From Flavobacterium cheongpyeongense (GTDB taxonomy: Bacteria; Bacteroidota; Bacteroidia; Flavobacteriales; Flavobacteriaceae), in contig NZ_QJHK01000004.1 of NCBI RefSeq assembly GCF_003202435.1, forward strand, positions 248,001 to 312,000: a stretch of 64,000 bases of DNA, given 5' to 3'. The position numbers were made by a program, and so were the translations under genes. The notes beneath the pieces are model-generated. The model saw only the letters and a list, made by a program, of their open reading frames with translations. It was not told where the DNA came from and searched no databases. Positions 29,579-38,576 of the stretch are shown in pieces (position 1 is the stretch's first letter; each line of letters opens with the position of its first letter).

Positions 29579-30292
29579 ATGTCTAAATTCACTTTCAAAC
29601 AATTCTCTGTTCAACAAGACAAAACCGCTATGAAAGTAGGAACCGATGGTGTTTTATTAGGTACTTGGACTCCAATAAATCATAATCCGTTTAGTATATT
29701 GGATATTGGTGCCGGAACAGGAATAATTGCTTTAATGCTTGCCCAGCGGACAGCTGCCCAACAAATAGACTCACTTGAAATTGATGAAGCCGCTTACGAA
29801 CAGGCAACAGAAAATTTTGAAAATTCACCCTGGAATGACCGTTTATTTTGCTTTCATGCCGGCCTAGATGAATTTATTGAAGAACCTGAAGACGAGTATG
29901 ATTTAATCGTTTCGAATCCTCCTTTTTATTCCGAAGATTATAAAACTGAAAATGAAAAAAGGGACTTAGCCCGTTTTCAGGATGCCATGCCTTTTGAAGA
30001 ATTAATTGAAGCTGCCGATTTATTACTTTCTGAAAACGGAATCTTTGCCGTAATTCTTCCATTCAAAGAAGAAAAAAGTTTTATTGCTTTAGCTAAGGAA
30101 TCTGAATTATACCCAACCAAAATTACACACGTAAAAGGAACTCCAACTTCCGAAGTCAAACGCAGTTTATTGGCTTTTAGCCGAAATGACAATCCGGAAA
30201 TCGAAATCGATGAATTAACCATAGAAATCGAACGACACGTCTATACCCCTGAATATATCGAATTGACAAAGGATTTTTATCTTAAAATGTAA
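29579..30292 (+). CDS. trmN: tRNA1(Val) A37 N6-methyltransferase (TrmN6/YfiC family)
   Basis: A SAM-dependent N6-adenine methyltransferase of 237 aa. Motif I is LDIGAGTGIIALML (about residues 41-54), and the catalytic NPPF is in LIVSNPPFY (about 109-117). The N-terminal FKQFSVQQDKTAMKVGTDGVLLG stretch is diagnostic for the YfiC/TrmN6 group. It lies 60 bases after rimM, suggesting a translation-related operon. Confidence 0.93.
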   Translation: MSKFTFKQFSVQQDKTAMKVGTDGVLLGTWTPINHNPFSILDIGAGTGIIALMLAQRTAAQQIDSLEIDEAAYEQATENFENSPWNDRLFCFHAGLDEFIEEPEDEYDLIVSNPPFYSEDYKTENEKRDLARFQDAMPFEELIEAADLLLSENGIFAVILPFKEEKSFIALAKESELYPTKITHVKGTPTSEVKRSLLAFSRNDNPEIEIDELTIEIERHVYTPEYIELTKDFYLKM

Positions 30293-30451
30293 AGCCCTTA
30301 TTTTAATTCAAAATCAATTAAAAAACCTTATTTACTTACTTATCAATATCTAAAGAGCTAAATAGTTTATTAAAAAGTAATTTTTACAACATTAATCATT
30401 AGTTTTGTTATATTTCTTTATGTAGATTTGTATCTATAAAACTATTGTACC

Positions 30452-31630
30452 ATGAAACCAGACCTATTTCAAGCTCCCGATTACTACAATCTTGATGATT
30501 TACTAACAGAAGAACACAAATTGGTTCGCGAGTCTGCACGTGCATGGGTAAAGCGTGAAGTTTCTCCCATTATAGAAGAATATGCCCAAAGAGCCGAATT
30601 TCCAAAGCAAATTATAAAAGGTCTTGGAGAAATTGGCGGCTTTGGCCCCTATATTCCTGTTGAATATGGTGGTGCTGGTCTGGATCAAATTTCATACGGT
30701 TTGATTATGCAGGAAATTGAGCGAGGCGATTCCGGCGTACGATCTACCTCATCTGTACAATCATCTTTAGTTATGTATCCGATCTGGAAATACGGAAACG
30801 AAGAACAACGAATGAAATATTTGCCAAAACTGGCTACCGGAGAATTTATGGGATGTTTTGGATTAACAGAGCCAGATCACGGCTCTGATCCCGGAAGCAT
30901 GATTACCAATTTTAAGGATATGGGAGATCATTATCTTTTAAACGGTGCCAAAATGTGGATCTCGAATGCCCCTTTTGCAGATATTGCCATTGTCTGGGCA
31001 AAAAATGAAGAAGGCAGAATTCACGGATTAATTGTAGAACGCGGAATGGAAGGGTTTTCAACTCCAGAAACCCATAACAAATGGTCGCTTCGTGCATCAT
31101 CAACTGGTGAATTGATTTTTGACAATGTAAAAGTTCCAAAAGAAAATGTATTACCTAATAAATCAGGTTTAGGTGCACCGCTTGGCTGTTTAGACTCTGC
31201 CCGATACGGAATTGCCTGGGGTGCTATTGGAGCGGCAATGGACTGTTACGACACCGCTTTGCGTTATGCTAAAGAAAGAATTCAGTTTGGAAAACCAATT
31301 GGAGGTACTCAATTACAGCAAAAAAAATTAGCCGAAATGATTACTGAAATCACCAAAGCACAATTATTAACATGGAGATTAGGTATTTTAAGAAACGAAG
31401 GAAAAGCAACAACAGCCCAGATCTCAATGGCAAAGCGAAACAATGTCGACATGGCCATTAACATCGCACGCGAAGCCAGACAAATGCTGGGCGGAATGGG
31501 AATTACAGGCGAATATTCGATCATGCGTCACATGATGAATCTCGAAAGCGTCATTACATACGAAGGCACACACGACATTCATTTACTGATTACCGGAATG
31601 GATGTAACCGGAATTTCAGCATTCAAATAA
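30452..31630 (+). CDS. Acyl-CoA dehydrogenase, glutaryl-CoA dehydrogenase-like
   Basis: An FAD enzyme (392 aa) of the acyl-CoA dehydrogenase family. GCFGLTEPDHGSDPGSM contacts FAD and substrate, and the catalytic Glu is in TYEGTHDIH near residue 374. The RSTSSVQSSL stretch and overall pattern match glutaryl-CoA dehydrogenase, which oxidises and decarboxylates glutaryl-CoA in lysine/tryptophan breakdown. Substrate assignment is by resemblance only. A TAGATTTG box at 30423-30430 may be its -7 element. A terminator follows. Confidence 0.85.
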   Translation: MKPDLFQAPDYYNLDDLLTEEHKLVRESARAWVKREVSPIIEEYAQRAEFPKQIIKGLGEIGGFGPYIPVEYGGAGLDQISYGLIMQEIERGDSGVRSTSSVQSSLVMYPIWKYGNEEQRMKYLPKLATGEFMGCFGLTEPDHGSDPGSMITNFKDMGDHYLLNGAKMWISNAPFADIAIVWAKNEEGRIHGLIVERGMEGFSTPETHNKWSLRASSTGELIFDNVKVPKENVLPNKSGLGAPLGCLDSARYGIAWGAIGAAMDCYDTALRYAKERIQFGKPIGGTQLQQKKLAEMITEITKAQLLTWRLGILRNEGKATTAQISMAKRNNVDMAINIAREARQMLGGMGITGEYSIMRHMMNLESVITYEGTHDIHLLITGMDVTGISAFK

Positions 31631-31665
31631 TAACGCTCTATTAAAATATATTGAAAATCAATACC

Positions 31666-31695
31666 AAAAGCTTCTTCTAATCGGGAAGCTTTTTT
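31666..31695 (+). terminator. Terminator after the acyl-CoA dehydrogenase gene
   Basis: Stem aaaagcttc/gaagctttt with a 10-base loop, followed by a T-run. Confidence 0.75.
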
Positions 31696-31720
31696 ATATT
31701 TACCAAAAATACCACCACAT

Positions 31721-32503
31721 ATGAATATCGAAACCATAAACAATCGCATTAATCCTCAGAAGGAAATGCTTTTACAGCACTCATTGTACAATAAAATCCA
31801 AAACATCGATGACCTGCATAGTTTCTTAGAAAATCATGTCTTTGCAGTTTGGGATTTTATGTCATTATTAAAGGCTTTACAGGCTAAACTTACCTGTACC
31901 ACTACACCATGGTTCCCCACCAAAAACCCGGAAACCAGGTATTTAATCAACGAAATTGTTTTGGCTGAAGAAACCGATTTGACTATCGACGGAAGAAGGC
32001 AAAGCCATTACGAAATGTATATCGAGGCCATGGAAGATTGTGGTGCAGATACAACGGCAATCAACAAATTTTTATCCGAAGTAAATTCGCTTCATAATAT
32101 TTTTGTTGCCATCAAACAAAGCTCATTACATCCGGACGTAAAGTCATTTTTAGATTTCACATTCAGAGTCATTGAACAGGGTAAACCTCATGAAATCGCT
32201 GCTGCCTTTACTTTTGGAAGAGAAGACCTGATTCCGGCTATGTTTACCGAAATCCTAAAGAACTTTCAAAAAAACCTGCCAGATACCGATTTAAGAAAAT
32301 TACTATATTATTTCGAAAGACATATTGAACTCGATGCCGATGAACACGGCCCCATGGCAATGCAAATGATTACGGAGTTGTGTGGCGGAGATGCCCAAAA
32401 ATGGTCAGATGTCGAAGAAATTTCAATTCTTGCATTAGAAAAGCGAATTGGACTCTGGAACGCTATCGAAGAAGAAATCCTCATGAAAACTGAAATGGTA
32501 TAA
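31721..32503 (+). CDS. DUF3050 family protein (haem oxygenase-like fold)
   Basis: A 260-aa cytoplasmic helical protein of the DUF3050 family, which is placed among haem-oxygenase-like folds. Diagnostic-looking stretches are LENHVFAVWDFMSLLKALQ (from about residue 37), the LINEIVLAEETD segment, FTFGREDLIPAMF and YYFERHIELDADEHGPMA. The repeated His and Glu residues are spaced as in metal-binding helical oxidases of this superfamily, so a diiron or haem site is possible, but no reaction is established by the sequence. Confidence 0.85.
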   Translation: MNIETINNRINPQKEMLLQHSLYNKIQNIDDLHSFLENHVFAVWDFMSLLKALQAKLTCTTTPWFPTKNPETRYLINEIVLAEETDLTIDGRRQSHYEMYIEAMEDCGADTTAINKFLSEVNSLHNIFVAIKQSSLHPDVKSFLDFTFRVIEQGKPHEIAAAFTFGREDLIPAMFTEILKNFQKNLPDTDLRKLLYYFERHIELDADEHGPMAMQMITELCGGDAQKWSDVEEISILALEKRIGLWNAIEEEILMKTEMV

Positions 32504-32655
32504 AACCATAATCCCTTTTTTAACGTAACTATTTGTTTAGAAATGATGTAAATCCTAATTTAAAGTAAAATGAATTGTTATATTTCTTTATTTCAATATT
32601 AATTTAGTAAAAAAAACATCTTCTAAAAGAGTCTTTACCGATATATGGTTAATAA

Positions 32656-32692
32656 AAAACCCTGAAAATTATTAACAATTTTTCAGGGTTTT
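32656..32692. terminator. Bidirectional terminator between DUF3050 and Fic genes
   Basis: Stem aaaaccctgaaaa with ttttcagggtttt, loop about 7-9 bases, A and T flanks on both sides. It separates convergent genes. Confidence 0.75.
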
Positions 32693-32709
32693 ACTTTTCG
32701 GGCAGTCTC

Positions 32710-32745
32710 TTTTATTCTTGTAGAGAGTAAGGAATTCGAACCTAC
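32710..32745 (-). repeat. Diverged 3' fragment of a tRNA-Ser gene (candidate att remnant)
   Basis: Read on the minus strand, 29 of 36 positions match the T-arm, acceptor end and first bases beyond the tRNA-Ser(GGA) gene at 36157-36192, including GGTTCGAAT and the downstream CAAGAAT. No D-arm or anticodon arm precedes it, so it is a fragment. It lies in the same orientation as the full tRNA, 3.4 kb away. Confidence 0.65.
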
Positions 32746-32768
32746 CACTACATCTAGTTTATCATTTT

Positions 32769-34316
32769 TTAAAACCCGAATTTCATTCGTAATTCATAAT
32801 TTCGTTCAATCTCTTTTATTTCTTCTTCTGTTAATGCTGAAAATTCTTTTTCGATCGCTCTTTTTGAAAGTTTCCCATCATTCTGTTCTAAAAAACGAAT
32901 TAATAATGCTACCGTTTTATCCGGCATTTGAAAAATATCATCTAAATAACTTTTCATTTCATCATATTTTTGAAGATAAGTTACTTCCTGTGGAATCACA
33001 TTTTCAATAGTATCATTTACACAATCGTACAAAAACTCCGCTTGTTTGGTAGCATCAAAATAACGGTAAAAATCAATGGTTTCATTTAAAACTTCAACAT
33101 TGTTAGATTTTGTCTTTTCCCATTCTATAAAATCAAGTAACGGATGAGAATACGATTCTAACACGTTTCGATAGTCATCAATATGATTTAAAATAGAAGC
33201 CGAAACAGGAAAAATAATTCCCTGATGTGCAAATCGCATTTTTGATAATATATGATGTATTAAATAGCGATGAATTCTGCCATTCCCGTCTACATAAGGA
33301 TGAATAAAAACGAATCCAAATGCAATTCCTGCTGCTGCTAAAACGGCATCAAAACAATCTTCTTCCAGTTTTTTATAAGTAGCAATCAAGCCATCGATCA
33401 GTTTTTCTATATCTTCCTGTTTTGCTGAAATATGTTCCGGGATTGGGTCACCGGTAATTCTTTCATGCTCGCCTACAAACCCGCCTTCCTTTCTAAAGCC
33501 CATTTCAAGAAAACGGCTGTTTTCTATTACAATTTGCTGTAATCGAAGCAATTCTTCTTTATCCAGTGCTTTCAAACCTGCCTGCCCAATCGCTTTTCCC
33601 CAACGTACAGCACGATTAGTTGTAGGATTCTCTCCTTCTATTGTAAAAGAGGCTTTTGAATCTTTCAGCAATAAAAAGGCCGAAGCTCTTTGCAAAACAT
33701 CTTTATGAAACGTATTTAAATAAGCGTCTTTTTTTTGGGAAAGATTCTCTTCGATATAATTCTTAAGTTTATCGGTTTTAAATAGTAACGGACAAAAATC
33801 AACCGTGCCTGGTAAATTATTAATGATACGGTGCCGACCTGATTTTAAGCCGTTTATTACTGTAAATTGTTTATTAGCATCTAATAAATCCGAATATTTG
33901 ATTTTCACATCAGCATCTGGAATATCTAGACTTTCAGCCATAAGCCATTCATACAAAAACCATATTTTTCGGACATATTGCCCTGTAGATTCTTTATTAA
34001 TAATTTCTTCTATTTCATTTTTTGAAATTTTTTCAAAAAGCTTTTTGAAAACCAGCAGATTGATTCCCTCATATTTAAGGGCAAATACCAAATGTTTAAA
34101 CAAGGTATCATCAGGCTGGTAACTTGGAGGATAAACATCGAAATTTTGAACTGAATATTTTTTGTTTTTTTTACTGACAATTGAAATAGTTTGCGGGATA
34201 GGTACATTTAAACCATGACTATCTATAATTGCAGTATAACCAACTAATTTGGCTTCTTCAGGTAACTTTTTACCATCAAAAACAGACGCTGTTCGAGAAA
34301 TTATTACGCTATTCAT
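32769..34316 (-). CDS. Fic family protein (probable AMP transferase)
   Basis: A 515-aa protein with the Fic core motif HPYVDGNGRIHR (His at residue 339), matching HPFx(D/E)GNGRxxR; such enzymes usually transfer AMP to a hydroxyl on a target protein. Upstream near residues 222-227 is SFTIEG, which fits the [S/T]xxxE[G/N] self-inhibitory motif of class II Fic proteins. The extended N-terminal ~200 residues are not recognised. A C-terminal winged-helix-like region (ALLIRFLEQNDGKLSKRAIE) follows. It lies in a small accessory block bounded by tRNA-Ser sequences, so a toxin or defence role is possible but unproven. Confidence 0.9.
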   Translation of the reverse strand: MNSVIISRTASVFDGKKLPEEAKLVGYTAIIDSHGLNVPIPQTISIVSKKNKKYSVQNFDVYPPSYQPDDTLFKHLVFALKYEGINLLVFKKLFEKISKNEIEEIINKESTGQYVRKIWFLYEWLMAESLDIPDADVKIKYSDLLDANKQFTVINGLKSGRHRIINNLPGTVDFCPLLFKTDKLKNYIEENLSQKKDAYLNTFHKDVLQRASAFLLLKDSKASFTIEGENPTTNRAVRWGKAIGQAGLKALDKEELLRLQQIVIENSRFLEMGFRKEGGFVGEHERITGDPIPEHISAKQEDIEKLIDGLIATYKKLEEDCFDAVLAAAGIAFGFVFIHPYVDGNGRIHRYLIHHILSKMRFAHQGIIFPVSASILNHIDDYRNVLESYSHPLLDFIEWEKTKSNNVEVLNETIDFYRYFDATKQAEFLYDCVNDTIENVIPQEVTYLQKYDEMKSYLDDIFQMPDKTVALLIRFLEQNDGKLSKRAIEKEFSALTEEEIKEIERNYELRMKFGF

Positions 34317-34495
34317 TGTTTTTCATAAAAAAGACACGCTAATTAAAAATTAAAGATAATCTTAATTTCTGCAAAAAACAAACGCTTTACATTAAAAACA
34401 AACGCTTTACAACATATTGAAATAAAAATGCACGCTTTATATGTATGAATTATCTCTTGCAATTTTTTTTAGAAGCAGAAAATCTGTTTTCAAAA

Positions 34496-34568
34496 GACCA
34501 ATTCTCCCGCTATCCACTTTATCTTTTGTAGCGAACCCCGCCAAAAGGATATCATTTCTATCGGGGCT
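34496..34568 (+). ncRNA. Dispersed structured element, copy 3 (diverged candidate RNA)
   Basis: It retains CCCGCTATCCACTTTATCTTTT and CAAAAGGAT...CTATCGGGGCT in the same order and spacing as copies 1 and 2. The outer stem is cccg/cggg where the other copies have cctg/cagg, and the inner stem atcttttg/caaaaggat also keeps pairing, so base changes compensate. Confidence 0.45.
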
Positions 34569-34582
34569 GGATTAGAGGTTTT

Positions 34583-35110
34583 TCAATTTACAAAATGTAT
34601 TTTTTCTGGTCTTGGAGGTGATGGCGGAGGTATTAGGTATCCTAAATCTCCAAAATCTACAACCTTTTTTGTTGGAAGAAATTTTAAATTAGCTTTTATT
34701 TTCCCTAATGAATCTATAAATGTTTTGAGCTCTTTTGGAATTACATTACCATATAAAAAAATCCTTTTATGCTTATCTTTTATAGAAACATTCAAAAGAT
34801 AAGCCTGACCATCGTACAAATTTTCTTGTGCGTAATCATTATCAAACTTTATAAAATTTATTCCATTAAATAATTTACTAAGCTTTTCTCTTTCTGCTGA
34901 CTTAAGGATTGTATAAGAATTTTCTATCGGCTCAGGATACCGCTTCTGAAAATAAATGGTATCACTTTTTGTGAATTTTAGAGAAGTTAGATGATGCAAA
35001 CCCGCAGAAGAAATAACAAAATCATCAAAAGGAAATGACTTCACCTCTTCTTTTTTAGAGCAGGAAATTAATACGAATAGAAGACTTAAAAGTATAATTT
35101 GGTTTTTCAT
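34583..35110 (-). CDS. Lipoprotein of unknown function
   Basis: A 175-aa protein with a lipoprotein signal (MKNQIILLSLLFVLISCSKK, lipobox LISC), so anchored in the periplasm-facing side of a membrane or at the surface. The mature part contains no recognised motif and ends in a Pro-rich tail (PPPSPPRPEK). It lies between the Abi-alpha-like gene and the Fic gene on the same strand; no functional link is evident. Confidence 0.68.
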   Translation of the reverse strand: MKNQIILLSLLFVLISCSKKEEVKSFPFDDFVISSAGLHHLTSLKFTKSDTIYFQKRYPEPIENSYTILKSAEREKLSKLFNGINFIKFDNDYAQENLYDGQAYLLNVSIKDKHKRIFLYGNVIPKELKTFIDSLGKIKANLKFLPTKKVVDFGDLGYLIPPPSPPRPEKIHFVN

Positions 35111-35157
35111 ATATTAAAGATAAAAATAGAGAGAACTGACTTTCTATTTTTGATATA

Positions 35158-35973
35158 TCATTTTCTTTCTTTAACAACATTATTTATAAACAACTTTCCA
35201 TAATTTGTAATCCGAATAACTTTTTTTGATATTTTCATCGTCATTCCTTTAGCTTCTATTGCATCCTTTGCAATAAGAATTAATTCATCATTTTCTAAGT
35301 CGTCATAAGTTTTTGGCGCACTTAAATACGAATCTTCTGGGATTTCTGTAAGACCTAATCTACATATATTATCAAGATATGAAGGTATTAAATCAGGTCT
35401 TTTGAAATCCATTAGATTTTTAAAATGTGAAAAATTGTTCATTACAATTATTTCTCCAGAACTTTCTGGAATTATTTGAACGATATTAATCAAAGGATAA
35501 ATTGACTTTTCGATAAATATCTGTAATAATTTTGCTTCATCACTGCATAAATTTTTTAATATTTCAACATAACCGGGATGAACTAAATGCTGTGTTGAAT
35601 TATCCATTGCCGAGGCTAATAAATTTGTATAAAGTTCCCTTAAATCGACGTCTTCTCCACTAAACCTTAAAGCTTCAAAAGCTGGACCTGCAATTGATGG
35701 CGGTGGTGTTACAATATTTTCTTCTGGTACATTTTTTAACTTCTCAGAAACACTATTTGTTACATAATTTTCAATTTGCTCATATCCCCAAACTAATCCT
35801 CTAATAGGAAATAGCACAATATTAACTGCTCTTGTAACAGTTTCAAGTGTATTGCCAATTTGTTTTGCTGCAGGTTGTATTGTGTCTTGATAAACTGGAA
35901 TTGCAGCTACTAAACCTGTTACAGCATGAATTGTTGCATTAACATTAGAATCTTTATTTTCATTTTCTTCCAT
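35158..35973 (-). CDS. DUF4393 (Abi-alpha) family protein
   Basis: A 271-aa protein whose middle matches the DUF4393 family, now called Abi-alpha for a link with abortive-infection phage defence: VLFPIRGLVWGYEQIE, PPPSIAGPAFEALRFS, LRELYTNLLASAMD and HPGYVEILKNLCSDEAKLL. The N-terminal half is short and hydrophobic; the C-terminal segment is alpha/beta and ends with a possible DNA- or membrane-associated domain. It probably has a defensive role by family (established association, not shown here). It lies directly next to the tRNA-Ser gene. Confidence 0.82.
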   Translation of the reverse strand: MEENENKDSNVNATIHAVTGLVAAIPVYQDTIQPAAKQIGNTLETVTRAVNIVLFPIRGLVWGYEQIENYVTNSVSEKLKNVPEENIVTPPPSIAGPAFEALRFSGEDVDLRELYTNLLASAMDNSTQHLVHPGYVEILKNLCSDEAKLLQIFIEKSIYPLINIVQIIPESSGEIIVMNNFSHFKNLMDFKRPDLIPSYLDNICRLGLTEIPEDSYLSAPKTYDDLENDELILIAKDAIEAKGMTMKISKKVIRITNYGKLFINNVVKERK

Positions 35974-36122
35974 AAATTTTTCTTTTTAATTATCTCGTTA
36001 ATTGCTCTTTATCTATTTAACTTATGAAATTATTGTTGAAATCATTTAATTACGAAGATAATTTTTTTTCAAAGCAAAACATCACATTTTCAAAATGTAT
36101 GCTAATAATAAAAAAAAAACAA

Positions 36123-36159
36123 AAATCCCGAAATCTCAATAAATGAAATTGCGGGATTT
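36123..36159 (-). terminator. Terminator of the tRNA-Ser gene
   Basis: On the minus strand, stem aaatcccg/cgggattt is followed by a long T-run (the A-run at 36108-36125), starting nine bases after the tRNA 3' end. Confidence 0.75.
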
Positions 36160-36167
36160 AATTCTTG

Positions 36168-36254
36168 CAGAAAGGAAGGGATTCGAACCCTCGATACAGT
36201 TACCCATATACTAGCTTTCCAGGCTAGCTCCTTCAACCACTCGGACACCTTTCT
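36168..36254 (-). tRNA. tRNA-Ser (anticodon GGA)
   Basis: An 87-nt cloverleaf on the minus strand. The 7-bp acceptor is AGAAAGG/CCTTTCT, the D-arm starts TCCGAGTGG, and the anticodon loop CTGGAAA (GGA, reads UCC/UCU) is closed by CTAGC/GCTAG. The long class II variable arm and T-loop TTCGAAT are present. The discriminator base is G and CCA is not encoded. A terminator follows. Confidence 0.95.
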
Positions 36255-36349
36255 ATTTTGGTTTGCAAATAACATGAAAAAAAATGAGTTAGAAAAGTAT
36301 TTTTTTAAAATCCTCTCAATACTTGCAGTATTTTGTCTAATTAAATCGG

Positions 36350-37387
36350 CTAAAGCGAAATTTCACCACGCAAGGCCGTTTCAAAAATGGTTTTAAATTC
36401 ATTTTGCGGAATCGTAACCGTGTGCCCCAATAAATACATTAACTTGGTAATAGCCGCTTCCGTTGTAATGTCTTTGCCGGAAATCACGCCCAAAGATTTC
36501 AAGGCTGTACTAGTTTCATATTGTCCCATATTGACGCTTCCGCCTGAACATTGTGTTACGTTGACAATATGCATTCCATTCTGAATTGCTTTCTGAATCA
36601 GGTTTAAAAACCAGTCTTCGGTTGGAGCGTTTCCGGACCCGTAAGTTTCAAGTACAACTCCTTTTAGATCTTTAATTGCCAAAATCGAAGCCAGAACAGT
36701 CTCACTCATTCCGGGAAACATTTTTATAATGGCGACATGATTGTTCAGGTTTTTATGCACAATCAGTTTTGCGTCGGTTTTTATGGGAAGAAATAAATGT
36801 CGGTTTAATTTTAAGTGTACACCAGATTCTACCAATTCCGGATAATTGGGTGCTGTAAACGCCCTGAAATGTTCTGCATTTACTTTCGAAGTTCGGTTTC
36901 CGCGATATAATTTATATTCGAAATACAGACAAACTTCGGTAATTACAGGCTGTCCGTTTTCCTGAAGTGAAGCAATCTGAATGGCTGTAATCAGGTTTTC
37001 TTTGGCGTCTGTACGCAAGTCCCCAATTGGCAGTTGCGAACCCGTAAATACAACAGGTTTTGCTAAATTTTCGAGCATAAAACTCAATGCCGATGCCGAA
37101 TACGACATGGTATCTGAACCGTGCAACACGACAAATCCGTCAAATTTATTATAATTTTCCTCGATAATGGTGGCAATTTTAACCCACATTTCAGGATTCA
37201 TATTCGAAGAATCGATTGGATTTGCAAAGGAAACCGTTTCGATTTCACAGTCGAGTTGTTTTATTTCGGGGATGTTTTTAAGCAGTTTTCCAAAATCAAA
37301 AGCTTTGAGAGCCCCTGTTTCAAAATCTTTGCTCATACCGATAGTTCCACCGGTATAAATTAAAAGTATTTTGGATTTAGAAGGCAT
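36350..37387 (-). CDS. ansA: Type I L-asparaginase
   Basis: Hydrolyses asparagine to aspartate and ammonia. The two catalytic threonines lie in YTGGTIGM (residues 11-18) and VVLHGSDTMSYSA (about residue 87-99), with the conserved Lys in RTDAKENL. There is no signal peptide, so it is cytoplasmic, as for type I. Length (345 aa) is normal. Its start overlaps the stop of the acyltransferase gene by 11 bases, so the two are translationally coupled. Confidence 0.95.
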   Translation of the reverse strand: MPSKSKILLIYTGGTIGMSKDFETGALKAFDFGKLLKNIPEIKQLDCEIETVSFANPIDSSNMNPEMWVKIATIIEENYNKFDGFVVLHGSDTMSYSASALSFMLENLAKPVVFTGSQLPIGDLRTDAKENLITAIQIASLQENGQPVITEVCLYFEYKLYRGNRTSKVNAEHFRAFTAPNYPELVESGVHLKLNRHLFLPIKTDAKLIVHKNLNNHVAIIKMFPGMSETVLASILAIKDLKGVVLETYGSGNAPTEDWFLNLIQKAIQNGMHIVNVTQCSGGSVNMGQYETSTALKSLGVISGKDITTEAAITKLMYLLGHTVTIPQNEFKTIFETALRGEISL

Positions 37388-38513
37388 TCTTGTATTTTAA
37401 TTTACTTACAACCGGATTCGCATACATGGCCAAAAACCCTTGTCTGGCAACTCCATTGTCAGTTCCTATTCTCTTTTCTAAACGACGCTCAAAAAGCTGT
37501 TTCTCGCCTTCTTTGTATAAGTGGCTGTATTTATTGGTCTCATTCAGAATGTCATACGCAATAAAATTGGTTGGCCATAATTGATAATTTTGCAAAATAG
37601 AATCATCAATTGTTTGTGCCAGGGCCTGAATTTGTTTGTTCGAATTATCATTTTCGGCAACAATACGGTCAATTTCAGTATCTAAAACATCTCCAACAGA
37701 AATATGGATTCTTTTTTTGGTTCCCATAATCCCGCTTAAAATCGTCATGAAATCCTCGTTTTTATCTTTTACATAAACCTCGTTGTTGGCTTCTGCCATT
37801 AATTGTGGCATTTTTAAAACATCGGTTGGATCGTATTCGTATGAAATGGATACCGGCACGATTTTTAATTTTTTGAAATAATCCATCGGGTTAGCTTCAT
37901 CAGAACCCATTGCAATCATTTTTAAAACACCCGGATTAGTTGCATCATTTCCGTCTTTGGTGCGGCCTTCCCTTTGTGCAATCCACACTGAGCGGTTTTC
38001 GCGAAGCAATAACTGCCCCATATATTCGGCCAGTAATTTTGAACTTTGCAGCATTTCTCTTGGCGTTAAACCTCTTAAAACTAAAAAGTTCCTGTTCAGT
38101 TTTGCGAGTGTGCTCAAAAATGCTTTTTTGACCAGATTATCACCAATTGCCGATGCGGTCATGACCAGACCGTGTTCAAACAGACAAACATTTAATAAAG
38201 TAGTATCCAGTAAAATATCGCGGTGATTGGATATAAATAAATAAGGCGTGTTTTTTTCTAATTTTTCAAAGCCCGAAGTGGTAAGTCCTTCTGAACTTTT
38301 TTCAAGTACTTTCTGAATCGTCTGATAAATAAAATTGCATTGAAAATCACGGATTGAGTGTGTTTTCTTCAATTGTTCTTTCCATACTTCATCATTTAAT
38401 TCCGGAAAAGTAAAATTCATCATGGTTTTCATCATCGGATGATTGACAACTCCATGAAGTGCTTCATTTACTTCTGAATCATAAAATGGTCGAATAGCGT
38501 CAAATTTCTGCAT
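37377..38513 (-). CDS. 1-acylglycerol-3-phosphate acyltransferase-like protein
   Basis: A PlsC-type acyltransferase with the NHRDILLD (HX4D) catalytic motif near residue 108 and a conserved WIAQREGRTKDG stretch near 188. It probably transfers a fatty acid to lysophosphatidate or a related lipid at the membrane. I set the start at 38513 (MQKFDAIRPFYD); the open frame continues 11 codons further into an AT-rich stretch. At 378 aa it is longer than PlsC, matching a Bacteroidota subgroup. It precedes ansA with overlap. Confidence 0.85.
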   Translation of the reverse strand: MQKFDAIRPFYDSEVNEALHGVVNHPMMKTMMNFTFPELNDEVWKEQLKKTHSIRDFQCNFIYQTIQKVLEKSSEGLTTSGFEKLEKNTPYLFISNHRDILLDTTLLNVCLFEHGLVMTASAIGDNLVKKAFLSTLAKLNRNFLVLRGLTPREMLQSSKLLAEYMGQLLLRENRSVWIAQREGRTKDGNDATNPGVLKMIAMGSDEANPMDYFKKLKIVPVSISYEYDPTDVLKMPQLMAEANNEVYVKDKNEDFMTILSGIMGTKKRIHISVGDVLDTEIDRIVAENDNSNKQIQALAQTIDDSILQNYQLWPTNFIAYDILNETNKYSHLYKEGEKQLFERRLEKRIGTDNGVARQGFLAMYANPVVSKLKYKNAF

Positions 38514-38576
38514 TATAATTATCAATTTAAGTGGGCAAAAGAACAAAAAAAAAATTAAAGTATTGTAATCCGGTTA

